A program made the position numbers and the translations under genes. From NCBI GenBank assembly GCA_001640655.1, contig LXGT01000030.1:1-64000 (forward strand): DNA of 64,000 bases, given 5' to 3'. Position 1 is the stretch's first letter. Every line of letters begins with the position of its first letter. This document shows, one piece after another, positions 38,441-49,501 of the stretch. The notes beneath the pieces are model-generated. The model searched no databases, was not told the origin of the DNA, and saw nothing but the letters and a program-made list of their open reading frames with translations. Source of the DNA: Endoconidiophora laricicola. Taxonomy: Eukaryota; Ascomycota; Sordariomycetes; Microascales; Ceratocystidaceae.

Positions 38441-41400
38441 TCACCAGGAGATCTCTTGGTTTCTAATGTCCTCGAACAACAAGCTAATTGGGTCGTTTCT
38501 TAGGAAGGCGTCGATACTCTGCCATGTATTGGTTAGCATGCTTACTTGAGGCATAGTTTCGAGTAGTGCTGATAACTCTACATACCATAGATTGCCAGTC
38601 TGGCATCTGGCTATCCGTCAAATCAACCGCATCTATTGTTGGATCGGCTGTGGCTGTTTCTGTTTCTGCTACCGTCTCTGCCGACATATCTGGAACCATT
38701 GAATTCTGTTCGGCAACCACAACGTTGTCATCGCCTAATGATGTCACTGGGAACACTTGGTTGTCCATTTCCTCAGAAACCACGTTATTCTGCTGCAGTA
38801 CCGCTAGATGTTTCTGTAGCATCTGCAGACATATCTGCTCGTCTGCCTCAAGTTGCTGTATTAGCAACAGTGGTATATCGGCCTTGTTTTTCTTAGCTAT
38901 CAACGCACGGATCTGCTTGTCTATTAACGACATGCTAATAAAGCCCTCGACGTTCTTCTCGCCCGTTTCGATACATCGTAGTGCCCAGCGTTTGGCGTCT
39001 TCCAGAACTACCAGCAGGTCCATGCGGATGTGCCCGAGGCCCATCGATTCCTCCTCTTCGCGGAGCTCCAAACGGAGTTCTCGAGCAATGCTCCACGCAG
39101 CTAACGTCATGCTAGTGCGCATGATTCCCGACCCTATGCACAAGACGCGTTCTATATAGTTCGGCTCCGGGCTAGCGGCCGCCTCAGATGACGATAATAC
39201 CGATGTAGCTGGATCTACGATTTCGTTAACAGTAGTGTCTGGTTTGCATGTGTAGTGGGATGACCTAAAATTCGAGTTTGCGGCGCGCCACATCGCTAAG
39301 GCAGCCTCCAAAACAGTCTTTCGCGAGTATGCATGGAGCGAAGGGGATGCATTAGACCCGGCAAAGCGGCTGTGCAATGCGAGCAGCACGCGGTATAAGA
39401 TTAGGTCTGTCATACAACGAGCAAAGACCGGAGGCACGGGCGCCGACGAATCTGTCGAAATCCCGCCTGCGTCTCCGTATAGCTGTACTCGGATAGTGCG
39501 GTAGCATTCACGGAACTCGCTATCTAGTCGCAGGGCCTCGGAATACGTGCGGTGACTGCCGCCAAGATTGTTAAGAAACCGGCTAATGGCAAGCCGGACT
39601 GGCAAGCTCTTGCGCAGAGCAATGGCCACCGATGTTTCCGTGAGAACAGAGTCGGGCGAGGCCACAGGATTTTCCAGCAGCAGATCGGCGTCGTTAAAGT
39701 TGCCGGGTGGTGCAGTATCGGAGTCGTCAAGGCTAAGCAGAGGCGGACCACCAGAGACCAAACTAGTGCTGACACAGAGTTCAAGGATAGTGTTCCACAA
39801 CCGTCGCCGTATTTCAGTAACTAGAATTGGCATCTTAGGCAAGTAGATCGGATCCCGGTGCAAGCCTATCAAGATGGCTAGGCGCTGCAGTTCTCCAATA
39901 GAACTCCAAACTGTATGGCCGCCAACGCCGATGATTTCGCGTGCAAGGAGCAAAAGGACCTTGGACTGCAGCATTTCAAGGTGCAGGCGTGATTTGAAGT
40001 CTGGATCAGATAGCCATGTCATGGCCTCATAGACCCATTGAGTGGCCTGTGTACGCAGGGTAAATTTATCGTCATATCCCACTGAGCCTAGAGCCAAGAC
40101 TAGCTTGACCTGCACCATAAAGCCTCTGTCAATGCGCGTCGATCTATCGTCACCGTCGATGCCTTCTTTATTGTACTGGCTCCATATCTGTTTATATGCC
40201 TGCATAAAGGTTGGGATATGCAGGATGCGGTAAACAGGCTCTATCATTTGCAAGTAGCAATGGACGAGCTTGTCGGCTAGTTCCCGTGACGGCAGAGTTA
40301 GCTGAAGAGGTGCCGGCCAATTTGGTGAGCGCTGGGCTTTGATCAGCCGCGATATGTGTTTGCATCTTTGGTAGAAGATAGACCCGCGAGAGCCTGGCAA
40401 GCGCAGATACGGCTCCATTTGCATCGTCGTATCCATGAGCTGTAGACGCCGGGTTAGTCGATATGCTAGAGGAGAGGAGAATAGCATCAAGGGCAGTGTA
40501 CTTACCAGACTGACAACACTATTAACCCAGTGGCTCTGGCCAAAGAGCCTCGTCTTGTGGGGAACATTGCTTGTGATAGCATTTGTATGGCCAAAGCCCT
40601 GGTTGTCACGATGGATGTGGAACGTCCCATCAAAACTAGAAGTGGCAGTGTCTATATGTGGATTCATGACATATGCCGGTGGTGGTCCGCCACTAGGACT
40701 AGACACCGAAGTCACCGAGGTCGTGCCTGATGGGCCTGGATGTAAATTTGAGATCGCTGGGTCTGTGCAACCAGAAGATGATTTGCTAGATGTGGCGCCA
40801 GTGCTCAATTGAGACAGTTGTTGCTCAAGCTGCTGTATCCGATAGCGCAGACTGGCCATATCTTCACTATCATGCGGAGGGGCTAAAGGGTTGTTTGGGG
40901 TGTTGTTGCATATAGATGACGCATTAATTACTTGTTGAGGTGCTGAGAAAATAGGTGATGCATTGATTATTAGTTGTGGTAATGAGAAAGGTGGTTTCAC
41001 CAATTCAGAGCCGATGGCTGAATCTCTAATCTGATTGAACGTTAGAAATTGCTGATACGCTTCGGGATGTACAGAAGAAGTAACATAGGTTGCCGGCGCT
41101 ACTTCCGTCACTAGATCTGGAAGAGATGTTGTAGTTGACGTCGACTCTGAAGAGGCTGAAAGTGTCCTTGAAGAGGCTTGGCGAGACCCCGAATGACCGG
41201 CAGCTGCTTCAGCGGTATTTCGGGCTACCTCGAGTGCAGATGTCTTGGATCCAGGGATAGCGGCGCTACCATTAAGACCGGCAGCTGGAAATGGTTCGTA
41301 GACACAGACGCCATTGCGGGCGCGCAGGCAGTTGCTACATGGGAGCTCACGATTACACCGGATCTTGCGTCGACGGCAGAGAACGCACGACCTACAACGA

Positions 41401-41906
41401 CTTTAAGGGTTAGTTGATCTCATAGTCAGTGTATATCGGTATGGGATGCTAGCTAGTTATCAGATTCAAAGATTGTACATAGTAGAACCAGGAGGAGGAT
41501 ACAGGGGAGGAAAGCAAGTATTGGACAGCAGAGACAACAATTGTGATCGCGGCAGGGCATTTCATTGGACTCTATCGATTATCGTGTCTGCGAAAAAAGG
41601 AACCAAGTGAGATACGCGGTAAGTAGACTGTCTTCAAAATCCGAAGCTTGCAGACAAGATTTCTCGTGGTTTCCCACGTGGCTGGCAGTGGATGTTCTAT
41701 ACTTGTCACTTCTAAAACATCCAAAGAGGAACAAAGATGGGACAATCCTACCTGTCTAGAGCAAGAATATAGGGGTGGGGGGAATAGGGAAACCAAGTCG
41801 TAAGTGTGCTGTGAAACCTCACTTTGAGCCTGAACTGGCTAGGATAGGCTGACAGTAATTGGACTTACACTGCGGCTCGATTCCGTCTGCGTTCGGACTC
41901 GGGCAT
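38441..41906 (-). CDS. Zn2Cys6 (C6 zinc cluster) transcription factor with fungal-specific TF domain
   Basis: Four exons, 41906-41869, 41391-40506, 40439-38586 and 38518-38441, give 951 aa. Intron 1 is unusually long (477 nt), with a GTAAGT donor, a CTAAC branch site and a TAG acceptor. It creates AAVSCVLCRRRKIRC, and an in-frame stop just upstream of exon 2 requires a splice. Introns 2 (66 nt) and 3 (67 nt) have GTAAGT/GTATGT donors and CTAAC before CAG. The binuclear cluster is Cys15, 18, 25, 31, 34, 42 (CX2CX6CX5CX2CX7C). A Q-rich coiled coil (SLRYRIQQLEQQLSQL, about 193-208) follows for dimerisation. The middle-homology region runs roughly from residue 355, marked by LVHCYLQMIEPVYRILHIPT. 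Splicing intron 3 gives the C-terminus MPDWQSMSIDAFLRNDP...EISW, with an acidic/hydrophobic activation-like end; reading through gives a basic tail instead. It is nuclear; the target genes are unknown. Confidence 0.9.
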
Positions 41907-42199
41907 GACTGGTGAAAAGATAGGCTGTAGCAAGTTGGTTAGCAAAGAGTTCGGGGTCGGACTAGATGAGTGTAACGGTCAGCCTACTTTATAGGCGATG
42001 TTATAAAAATGAATGATGATATGTCGTTCAGAGACCGATATTACACTATATTTATTGTAGTGCTGAGAAACAAAAAACAAGGAATAGGAGAAAATAAATC
42101 AGCAAAAAGGTTATAAGGTCTTCGCAACGACACACTGCGTGTCTTTTTTACTCCTTTAAAGATTATCTCTTCGCTCTCGATTTTGACAATTCTTAAGTC

Positions 42200-42267
42200 G
42201 GGTTAAGTCCGACGATCTGATAACAAGATACTCGGGTTTAGTCCGACGATCTGATAACAAAATACTC
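42200..42267 (+). repeat. Two-copy 34-nt tandem repeat with GATA-type and CCGA words
   Basis: The units at 42200-42233 and 42234-42267 are adjacent and differ at two positions. Each contains gtccgacgatctgataac, so a TCCGA word and a TGATAA (GATA-factor-type) word are duplicated. The repeat lies about 300 bases upstream of the start codon of the Zn2Cys6 gene. Confidence 0.85.
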
Positions 42268-42278
42268 GGAGATAACCG
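42267..42278. promoter_or_regulatory. Candidate Zn2Cys6 binding site, CGG-N6-CCG
   Basis: The 12 bases cggagataaccg form an inverted CGG triplet pair with a 6-nt spacer, the spacing used by Ppr1/UaY-type zinc-cluster dimers. It follows immediately after the 34-nt tandem repeat and sits upstream of a gene that itself encodes a Zn2Cys6 protein, so autoregulation is possible. Triplet pairs of this kind also arise by chance. Confidence 0.35.
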
Positions 42279-43013
42279 AACCCATAAAGGAGCGCGCCGC
42301 TGTGATTGGCTGTATGCAGCTCTGATAACGATAATAAGTGGAGCTCTTATAAATCTGACGCCGTCGTAATGAAAAATATACACAAGATGTACATTTCGTT
42401 TCTATTTGGTGTAAGTGGGCGCCCAGCTACAGGGCGTGGTCCTTGAAACTTCTTTAGAAAAATAACGACAGGCACGTTGTTCATCTTAGTCATTGATTCG
42501 TAAGCACAGATCAGCAAGACTGGTGCCTAGAGCAAGCTATCGTTTACAATAAACTCACCTCAATCTACGTACTTAAGGAAAAATGAGTAATAAATACCAC
42601 AAAACTTAACGATATGACATGTAATCCCTTCATTTGTCAGCCGCTGCCCCATGCCGCCGACATAGGCTCAAAGTCGGAGTTAAGAGGTATTAGCAACGTC
42701 GCCTATATGCATGAAATTTCCAACTAAATCAAGCTTCGAAAGTAAGTTAGTTCTCTGTGATGCTAGCCAGACCAAAAAATCATATGTAAGCTACGAATAA
42801 TCAACAGCCTAGGCTCATCTAAAGTGTCTACAAATCAGTGAAGTTGGCCCTGATTAGTCAGGGGTTCTTGTCTTGGCGTTGTCTTGTGTGTAACTCAGTG
42901 GGTTATAATTGTTTATACAACCCTAAGCTTCTATTCTAAGTAAACATCAAGGACACTGGTTGATGCTTGGATACATATTTACGGAGGTCTGCTCTAGCAG
43001 AAGGCATTGTAGT

Positions 43014-43232
43014 GTTGATTGGCAATTAACCCTATCAATAGGGTTGGTCAATTTATCCACTCACTGCTATCAGAAAGGATACTCTAGGCACTTTAATATC
43101 TACTTGAAAACATAGAAACTATCGGAATATATACTTTCACTAGTTAATACATAATAATCGACTTGAACCGTCTGTTCTCGATAAGCATCTACTGAATAAG
43201 TGAGTCATTGCTACTCCCTACTTTAACATACA
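43014..43232 (+). repeat. 218-bp dispersed repeat, copy 2
   Basis: Second copy of the element at 32096-32313, same orientation. The palindrome near its left end is aaccctatcaatagggtt. Similarity fades right of ctactttaacatac. Confidence 0.75.
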
Positions 43233-43311
43233 GTTCTGTCCAGTAACCAATCTGACGTCGTTTGATTGCATAGCAATATAGGTAGACGTTAAATACACAT
43301 ACAAACACATA

Positions 43312-43440
43312 TTAGAGACTCTGCACAGTAACAGAACCTTCCCTCTTATGACCTTCGCTAACGATCGCCCGCTGCACCTTTCCATCAACATCGCGTACCT
43401 CGAAACCAAATCGCAAACGCGGCAAGCCTCTTAGTATAGA
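43312..43440 (-). other. Unrecognised coding-like fragment ending in a stop
   Basis: A minus-strand frame of 42 residues, open from 43440 to the TAA at 43314-43312, reads GLPRLRFGFEVRDVDGKVQR then AIVSEGHKREGSVTVQSL. Its charge pattern and residue use look protein-like, but there is no start codon. Just upstream another frame reads DDAIEVELGISIRGLPKPLR. It may be the eroded C-terminal end of a gene whose family I do not recognise. It directly abuts the dispersed repeat copy. Confidence 0.25.
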
Positions 43441-43590
43441 CTACCTCTTCTAAGAGGTTTAGGCAGCCCTCTTATACTTATACCTAGCTCGACCTCAATG
43501 GCATCATCATCTTGACTCAAGCTCCGGTCCCATCAGTATCTACACGTCTGCCCTACTACTAGCCTAGGCTCTATACTATCTCTGGACTAG

Positions 43591-43641
43591 GTTTTCCCCT
43601 AGTGCCTCTCTTGCGGGGCAGAATTGCGGAACGGGGTGATG
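43591..43641. repeat. Short dispersed repeat, copy 2 (partner at 16306-16360)
   Basis: Closely similar to the segment inside the ankyrin relic, sharing gtgcctctcttg and cagaattg with a few changes. It is followed by a C/T-rich stretch (43680-43740). Its nature is unknown. Confidence 0.45.
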
Positions 43642-44228
43642 TTTGCTATGTGTGGCTAACTATGTAGCTGTTTTGGGCCCTTTTCCCTCTGTCTTTCCGT
43701 GTTCCTCTTCTTTGGTTTTTCTTGCTCTTTCTCCGCTTTCCTCGTGGTTTCGCTGCTCAGTATAGAATCGCACATCAAGCCAGCAGTCACAGGTTCGGGC
43801 CCAGGAATACAAACCCTGCACTACTGGTATGTTCTCTACATGTATGTTGATGCGTATAAGTTCTCAGAATAGCAAGCCATTTTGTCCAGTAATAGAATTC
43901 ATGGGCTTTATTTCAATATCTAACACTCCGCACCGTAGCACTTCGCCATAAGCCTCCATTCCATATATTACTCATTACTACTATACAATGCAGTTGTTTA
44001 GGAAAATTCTAAGTGCTGTTTGTTTGTATTTCTGAGCTTATATTACTGCTGACATATCCTCGAAATATTGATACAAAAAAAGACAGCTAGTCGATAGTTT
44101 TCAACTAGTCTATCTGCCAATTAAAAGAAAGATAAAAAAATATAACCGTCTCCAGGACATTAACAACGCCGGCCTGACCCAGATTACTACCCCCTTGTTA
44201 AGCAACTAACTACAAAATAGACTGCAGC
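43642..44228. other. Spacer and 3' region of the CFEM gene
   Basis: C/T-rich DNA (43680-43750) grades into AT-rich sequence that is the 3' flank of the minus-strand CFEM gene. No gene recognised. Confidence 0.5.
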
Positions 44229-44768
44229 TTATAGCAGCGCAGCAACAATACCTAGGGCACCGAGAAGGCCGACAGAGCCAGCATTAGAAGACACAGCACC
44301 CGACATGGGCGACATGGTAGACGTCGCGGAAGTCACCGACCCCGACGCGCCGGTGCTAGTAACGGCAGCAGTGCCGTTCGAAGTAGCAGACGAGGAGGCC
44401 GTGGCGCAGGTTATTGAGGAAGGCACTGTGACGCCAAAGCCAGAGCACAGGTTGGCGGCGTATTCAAGAGATTCGGCCTGGTCTGCGGTATTGCATTTGG
44501 ACGTCAGGCAGCAGGCAATACTGCCGAGGAACTCATTGTTTCCGCAGATGCAGCCTACATCGCCAGAGGCGCAGCCTGCAATATTGGATCCAGTAGTGAA
44601 TTGGCCAACACAGGAGGTCTATATAAGAGAAAAGTACGTTAGCGGAAGAGGCTCTTCAAAGGTAGTGTGTATAGCTTGCTAAATATGACTTACAGCGCAA
44701 TCGGGCAAGCTGAGGGCCGAGGCAACAGTGCCGGCGACGACAGCAGCGGTGAAGAAAGTGGCCTTCAT
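44229..44768 (-). CDS. CFEM-domain GPI-anchored cell-surface protein
   Basis: Exons 44768-44694 and 44618-44229 encode 154 aa. The 75-nt intron has a GTAAGT donor, a GCTAAC branch-like site and a TAG acceptor, phase 0, and joins PDCA to TSCVGQF. Residues 1-20 are a signal peptide (MKATFFTAAVVAGTVASALS). The CFEM domain spans about 22-88 with the ordered cysteines PDCATSC, GCASGDVGCIC, ACCLTSKC and LCSGFGV; there are nine, one more than the usual eight. The Asp in ASGDVGC is at the position that coordinates heme iron in Candida CFEM proteins. A Ser/Thr/Ala-rich stalk follows and the protein ends in a hydrophobic GSVGLLGALGIVAALL, a GPI-attachment signal. Such proteins sit in the wall or plasma membrane, in heme/iron capture, wall integrity or host contact. 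A TATA-like CATATAAAGG (about 45032-45023) lies upstream. Confidence 0.92.
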
Positions 44769-47190
44769 GGTGAGGATTGGTTTGTATGTAAGTGGGGGAT
44801 GGAGAAAGAAGGTTGGCGATAGTGACAGTGAGAGGTCAAGACGATAATCCTAAAAGACGACGATAGAGCAAGCAGATAAACAGATAGAACAAAAGCTTAG
44901 TAATACACGCTATGTTGGAAGCAAAAGGACAGTTTGAAAAGAACGGCAAAAGCAATAAAAGGGAAGTTGCTGGGAGTGTTTGTCGAGCACAAGAGAAGCA
45001 CAAAGGCGAGGAGTTTGTTTTCCTTTATATGCAACAGGAATAGTACCAGAAGCAGCAAAGCTACCAGATATGATAAAATCCCTGCTTTTGATAAAATATA
45101 ATGCCGAGATTCTTTTCAGGGCCTCATCTGCTTCATTCAATGTTCTCCCATCCTGCCCAATATCAATATCGACAGGCTTGATATGATCCAGCTAGTATTA
45201 GATGTTTATGCTAGATGTTTATATTTTTCGGTGGACCGAGCTGAACCAAACTATTCGCTGTGACGGCCAACTTGATCTGGAAGTTAGGATAAAGGTTTTA
45301 ATCTGGCTACAGGATACAGCATTACGACCATAGTCCGTAGAAGCTCTAAATAGGCCATCATCTTATCTCAGGTGTGATCTTAATGCACTACTAGTATCAG
45401 ACAACCAACCGTCGATCTTCCGAAATGACGCTAATCTGCCCTATGAGTTTGTTTATTATACTGCCTCTGCGCCCCTCCAAAAAAAGAATGGCATCCAAGC
45501 GACGTGTATCAGAATTGACGAAAACGGGGTCTTCCTTCTCTGCTATTTGTTTGCTAGCATGCCGTAAAGCCGATAATTTCTCACCCTCCATCTTCAATTT
45601 TCTCTATACTCACGGACCCAACTAGCAGATAATTCCGGAGAATTATCAGCGGCTGCTTGCCTGACCGCCACTAGAGTTCCTTTTCGTATTTGTTGTTTAT
45701 GGAGGATAAGCTCGGGCTTTGGAGATGGCTGGTTGAATAGCTGGGGAAGAAGCCAAAGTAAAGCCCTGCATTTTCCTAGACTAATAAAACTAACTATACC
45801 AGTAGTGCCTAATGGCCTGTAAGTGCCGAATGCTTGGTTAGGCTTATGCTCAAGCCACCAAATAAACTTCCCAATCCATGCACTCCATGTTTAGCGTGTA
45901 AGTCATCGAGCAAACCTAATATGGCAAAGAAACAATGTTCGTTGTCACTCGTCATTTTGTACTTGTGATCTTACGATGGTAAGAGCATAGCATGATTCTG
46001 TCAAATGCGATTTGCATAACTAAGTCTGCTATTGTCCTATCTTCAATGCTCCTCTCGAAATGGCGGAGTTCCATATAATATGCTGGTACTTCCATTTATA
46101 TCTCAAGTGCTACTTATCACCATGAATCTTGAAACCTGAAAAGATTGTTCGTTCAAGGATTAGACCAGCGAACAATGGTGGGCGCTGCCCTTACGCCTGA
46201 ATCTAGAGCTTCCACGCGTATTCCTTGTCATAATGCATCGTCAAACCCCTGTATAATAGATTCGTCTAAAGACGGTTCTGGTCAGCGCTCTCTTATTGCA
46301 CGGGCTCAAACTTGAGGCCCAAGCAGGTAACACTCTTTAACTACATTAGAGTTTGATTCTTAACGGCTCAAGCTTCTTTTTCAGGTTACCGCGAAAGCAA
46401 CATCATATGCCGAACTTCTGTTCTCAGATCTCCCTTCACACAGCTCACCGCCCGCTCGAGTTTTGATCATTAACCTCCCAACATACCGTCACCTGGTGCT
46501 ATAGGCTCTTGATCCATGTTCTACAAGGAAGACAAACCCTCAATTTCTGGTTCCGGAAATCTCCAGTTGCTCCATATTCGGCAAAGGTTTGAGCACCTCA
46601 GTCCGACTAGATACACAACTTTTATTTGACTTGCTACGATCGGTACACTTCGTTTCTTGGTACGTTGCCACCGCTCTGATGCCACTTTCCATTAAAACTA
46701 TCGAGTCTAACCTCGAATTGCTCAGTATCTAATATAACGAGCTTGGGCCATAGGACGAATAGTCTCCAAACGATCAAACATAGCTTGATTTTAAAAAAAA
46801 ATTTGAAAAAATATATAAATAAAAAGTTTTGCTTTTCTGTGCAGCCAGTTTAGTCTGGCGGCTGTATTGCTTCGTCCGAGATATGCCAACCAAAGTCATC
46901 TTAGCTAATGACTCTTACAGCAAAAGAACCGATATATCTCTGTTCCTGGTGGCCAGATATCATCGTTTCTCCAAGGAAGCCCTTTTGTCGGTGAAACGGT
47001 AGTTCCTGCATGTAGTGTTGTGTTGCTTATACTCCTTCTACTAATTTAGAAAGAGCCAACTCCAATGCCACACACCACGGACTTTTGCCTAGACCATCTT
47101 TCTTTATTCAATTCAACATCTTTCGCCTCAAATTTTGCCGTAATCTATCATAAGGTTCAGTGAGACCTTTCAAGCAAGCACTTCTTCATT
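44769..47190. other. Divergent intergenic region between the CFEM and MFS genes
   Basis: 2.4 kb with the CFEM promoter at its left and the MFS promoter at its right. One lysine/glutamate-rich frame at 45397-45591 is listed separately. The remainder has stops in all frames and no recognised motif, apart from a long A run (46792-46810). Confidence 0.5.
45397..45591 (-). CDS. Doubtful small open reading frame (64 aa)
   Basis: The frame starts MEGEKLSALRHASKQIAEKE and contains DTRRLDAILFLEGRRGSIIN. It is hydrophilic and charged, unlike the noise frames around it, and begins with ATG. No family, splice site or promoter could be assigned. It may be a genuine small protein, a relic, or chance. Confidence 0.2.
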   Translation of the reverse strand: MEGEKLSALRHASKQIAEKEDPVFVNSDTRRLDAILFLEGRRGSIINKLIGQISVISEDRRLVV

Positions 47191-49165
47191 ATGGGCTGCG
47201 GAATCCTCGAGCCCCGCCACAGAGGCCATGTGCCTGGTAAGTCAATTGTTTTGCTCATAGCTTGAGCTTTGGCCTATCGACAATATATGAGAGCTAACTA
47301 GCATCGCAGGTACTACACGATACTTTGACGACCCGAACCAGCCTAGCTACGAGCATAGAAGAGACAAAGTCCATGGCCAGCTCAAAACAATCGAGCAAGC
47401 CGGAGAGTTCATCATACTTGTATGTCTGTCAACGCTATACTCACGATATATTGTATGCTAATCAATACATATCCTTCCTATAGACTCCTCAGCCATCGGA
47501 CGACCCAAACGACCCACTCAACTGGCCACTATGGAAACGGGACATGATCACCTTTGTACTCTCTATAAGTGCTATAATTGCCACAGCGCAGGGTTCTATC
47601 TTAGCGGCCAACACCATCGTCATCACTATAGAGCTTAGACGCCGATTCACTGAGATTGCTCTCTTGACTGGCTATTTTCTAATGGGGTGTGGCGCCGCCG
47701 CCATCTTCTTCGTACCTTCTGGTCGTGTCTGGGGTAAGCGCCATGCCTTTATCCTAGGCCTTGTGATATTGATTGCCTCGAGTGCCTGGGCCAGCGTTGT
47801 CGGCAAGAACTACGGCAGCTTTTTGGGAGCGCGTATCGTCCAAGGAATAGGCTGTGCGCCATTTGAGACTCTAGTCAACGCAGCTGTTGGTGATCTCTAC
47901 TACGTCCATGAGCGCGGCATTCGAATGGCATTCACGAATCTCGCCGTGTTTGGGGGTGCCTTCTTCACGCCCATCGTGGTGGGCAAGATGACCCTGACAA
48001 TGGGATGGAGATGGACCTTCATCTTCTCTACTATCTTCTTTGCCATCTGTCTTCCCGCCGTCTTCTTCTTGTGTCCCGAGACGGCATATAGACGTGACTC
48101 GAAGCTGAACACAGATATTCTAGGCGATGACGTGTCACAGGCTGAGAACGACACAAACAACCACGAGAGTATCAACCCAAGCGACAGTACGACCGAGCCT
48201 CCGCGGTCAAGCAATAGCCAAAGGGACACCTTTCGGATGTTACCGTCCAAATCTGAGCAACAGCATCACACCAGCGTGGATGCCATGGCCACTAGTGTTG
48301 CCGACAATGATACGGAGCTTGCGCGTATAACGCCTCGTAAAGCCTCGTGGTGTGAATCGTTGGCGCTTTTCAACGGCCGCAAAACGGACGAGAGCTTCTG
48401 TGTGCTCCTGTTGCGTCCGTTCCCGCTACTTTTTCAGCCAGCGTTTTTGTGGGCGTGCCTGATCCAGGGCACCATGATTGGCTGGTCGGTGTTCATTGGT
48501 GTCATAATCGCTGAGATCTTCCAGGGCCCGCCGTATTGGTGGGAAGAAGATAAGGCGGGCTATGCATATGTCGGGCCGTTCTTTGGTGCCGTAATTGGCT
48601 TCGTCATAGCCGGCGCTCTTTCCGACTGGAGTGTACGTTACATGACCAAGAGAAACAACGGCATATACGAGCCGGAGTTCCGCATCTTGTTAGTGATCCC
48701 CATGTTCTTCATTGGTGAAGTTGGCCTTTATGGCTTTGGCATCTCGGCTTCCCAGATCGTGTCTGGAGAGTCGGTATGGCAGGTTCCAGTCATCTTCTTC
48801 GGACTAGAAGTCTGTGCTATGGTCATTGGCGCTGTTTCCAGTTCGCTCTATATCGTCGATGCTTATCGTGATCTAGCTGTCGAGGGATTCACTATTACCA
48901 TTATCTTCAAGAACTTCTTCTCATTCATGCTCACTTGGTATGCATTTGACTGGGTCACGATGGGCATTGGTACGCGCAAGACCATGATTATCTTGGGCTC
49001 GGTACAGGTATTCATCTGCCTTACAAGCATTCCCATGTGTAAGTTAGCATTCACAGTAACGATGAGTAGCATTAAAGATATTAACAATTCCTAGATGTAT
49101 TTGGAAAGAGAATCAGATCATATTTCCACCGACACGACATGATTGCGGCGCTACATCTGAATTAA
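47191..49165 (+). CDS. Major facilitator superfamily transporter (DHA1-type, 12 TM)
   Basis: Four exons, 47191-47236, 47310-47419, 47484-49038 and 49095-49165, encode 593 aa. The introns (73, 64 and 56 nt) have GTAAGT, GTATGT and GTAAGT donors and AG acceptors. The last splice replaces a read-through tail with MYVFGKRIRSYFHRHD, a common ending in this subfamily. The N-terminus is cytosolic (MGCGILEPRHRGHVPGTTRY), with DPNDPLNWPLWKRDM just before TM1, the hallmark of fungal DHA1 drug/polyamine-type proton antiporters. GRVWGKRHAFILG matches the loop 2-3 motif A, ARIVQGIGCAPFETL the TM4 region, and FLCPETAYRRD ends TM6. A long acidic/polar cytosolic loop (about residues 255-330) separates the two halves. 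The second half begins at about PLLFQPAFLWACLIQGTMI. The substrate cannot be read from sequence. Confidence 0.92.
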
Positions 49166-49501
49166 TAGCGTTATCTATTGACATTAGTTAACATGAGAAC
49201 AGGACTCGAACTTGATAGGTTTAGACTAGTACTTGAGACAATATCAAAAGAAATCCAGATATTCTAAGAGTGCATGTCAAGAGTTCATAAATGCGTATAA
49301 ATTCATCAGTATAATGTTATGAGAGACACCAAAGTCTCCATCCATGGTAATAGTACAAGTAGTTGAAGCGGTGGATAAACAGGTGTGGCCATTGAAAACA
49401 TCGTAGGTGTAGCCGGTCTCCTTCAGTGAGTGATATATATAAGTAGGTGCGGACGCATTAAATTCATACGCAAGAGATGTGATGGTATGATTATCAGTGG
49501 C
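49166..49501. other. Convergent 3' spacer
   Basis: 336 bases between the stop codons of the MFS gene (+) and the Atg33-like gene (-). AT-rich 3' flanks, no gene. Confidence 0.6.

Larger units (their letters stand above)
41907..43013. other. Upstream region of the Zn2Cys6 gene
   Basis: Non-coding 1.1 kb that contains the transcription factor promoter. The part near 41907-42000 is the probable leader. It carries a 34-nt tandem duplication and a CGG-N6-CCG pair, listed separately. I see no gene. Confidence 0.5.

Noticed and set aside
38566..39159. 197-codon plus-strand frame opposite the transcription factor
   Set aside because: Antisense shadow of the Zn2Cys6 coding exon, with no independent motif.
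41565..41796. Frames on both strands inside TF intron 1
   Set aside because: Short, no motif, no internal splice pair that would make a cassette exon in frame with the zinc cluster.
44769..49165. Biosynthetic gene cluster around the TF, CFEM and MFS genes
   Set aside because: No polyketide synthase, NRPS, terpene synthase, P450 or other tailoring enzyme is present, so a zinc-cluster TF and an MFS carrier alone do not make a cluster.
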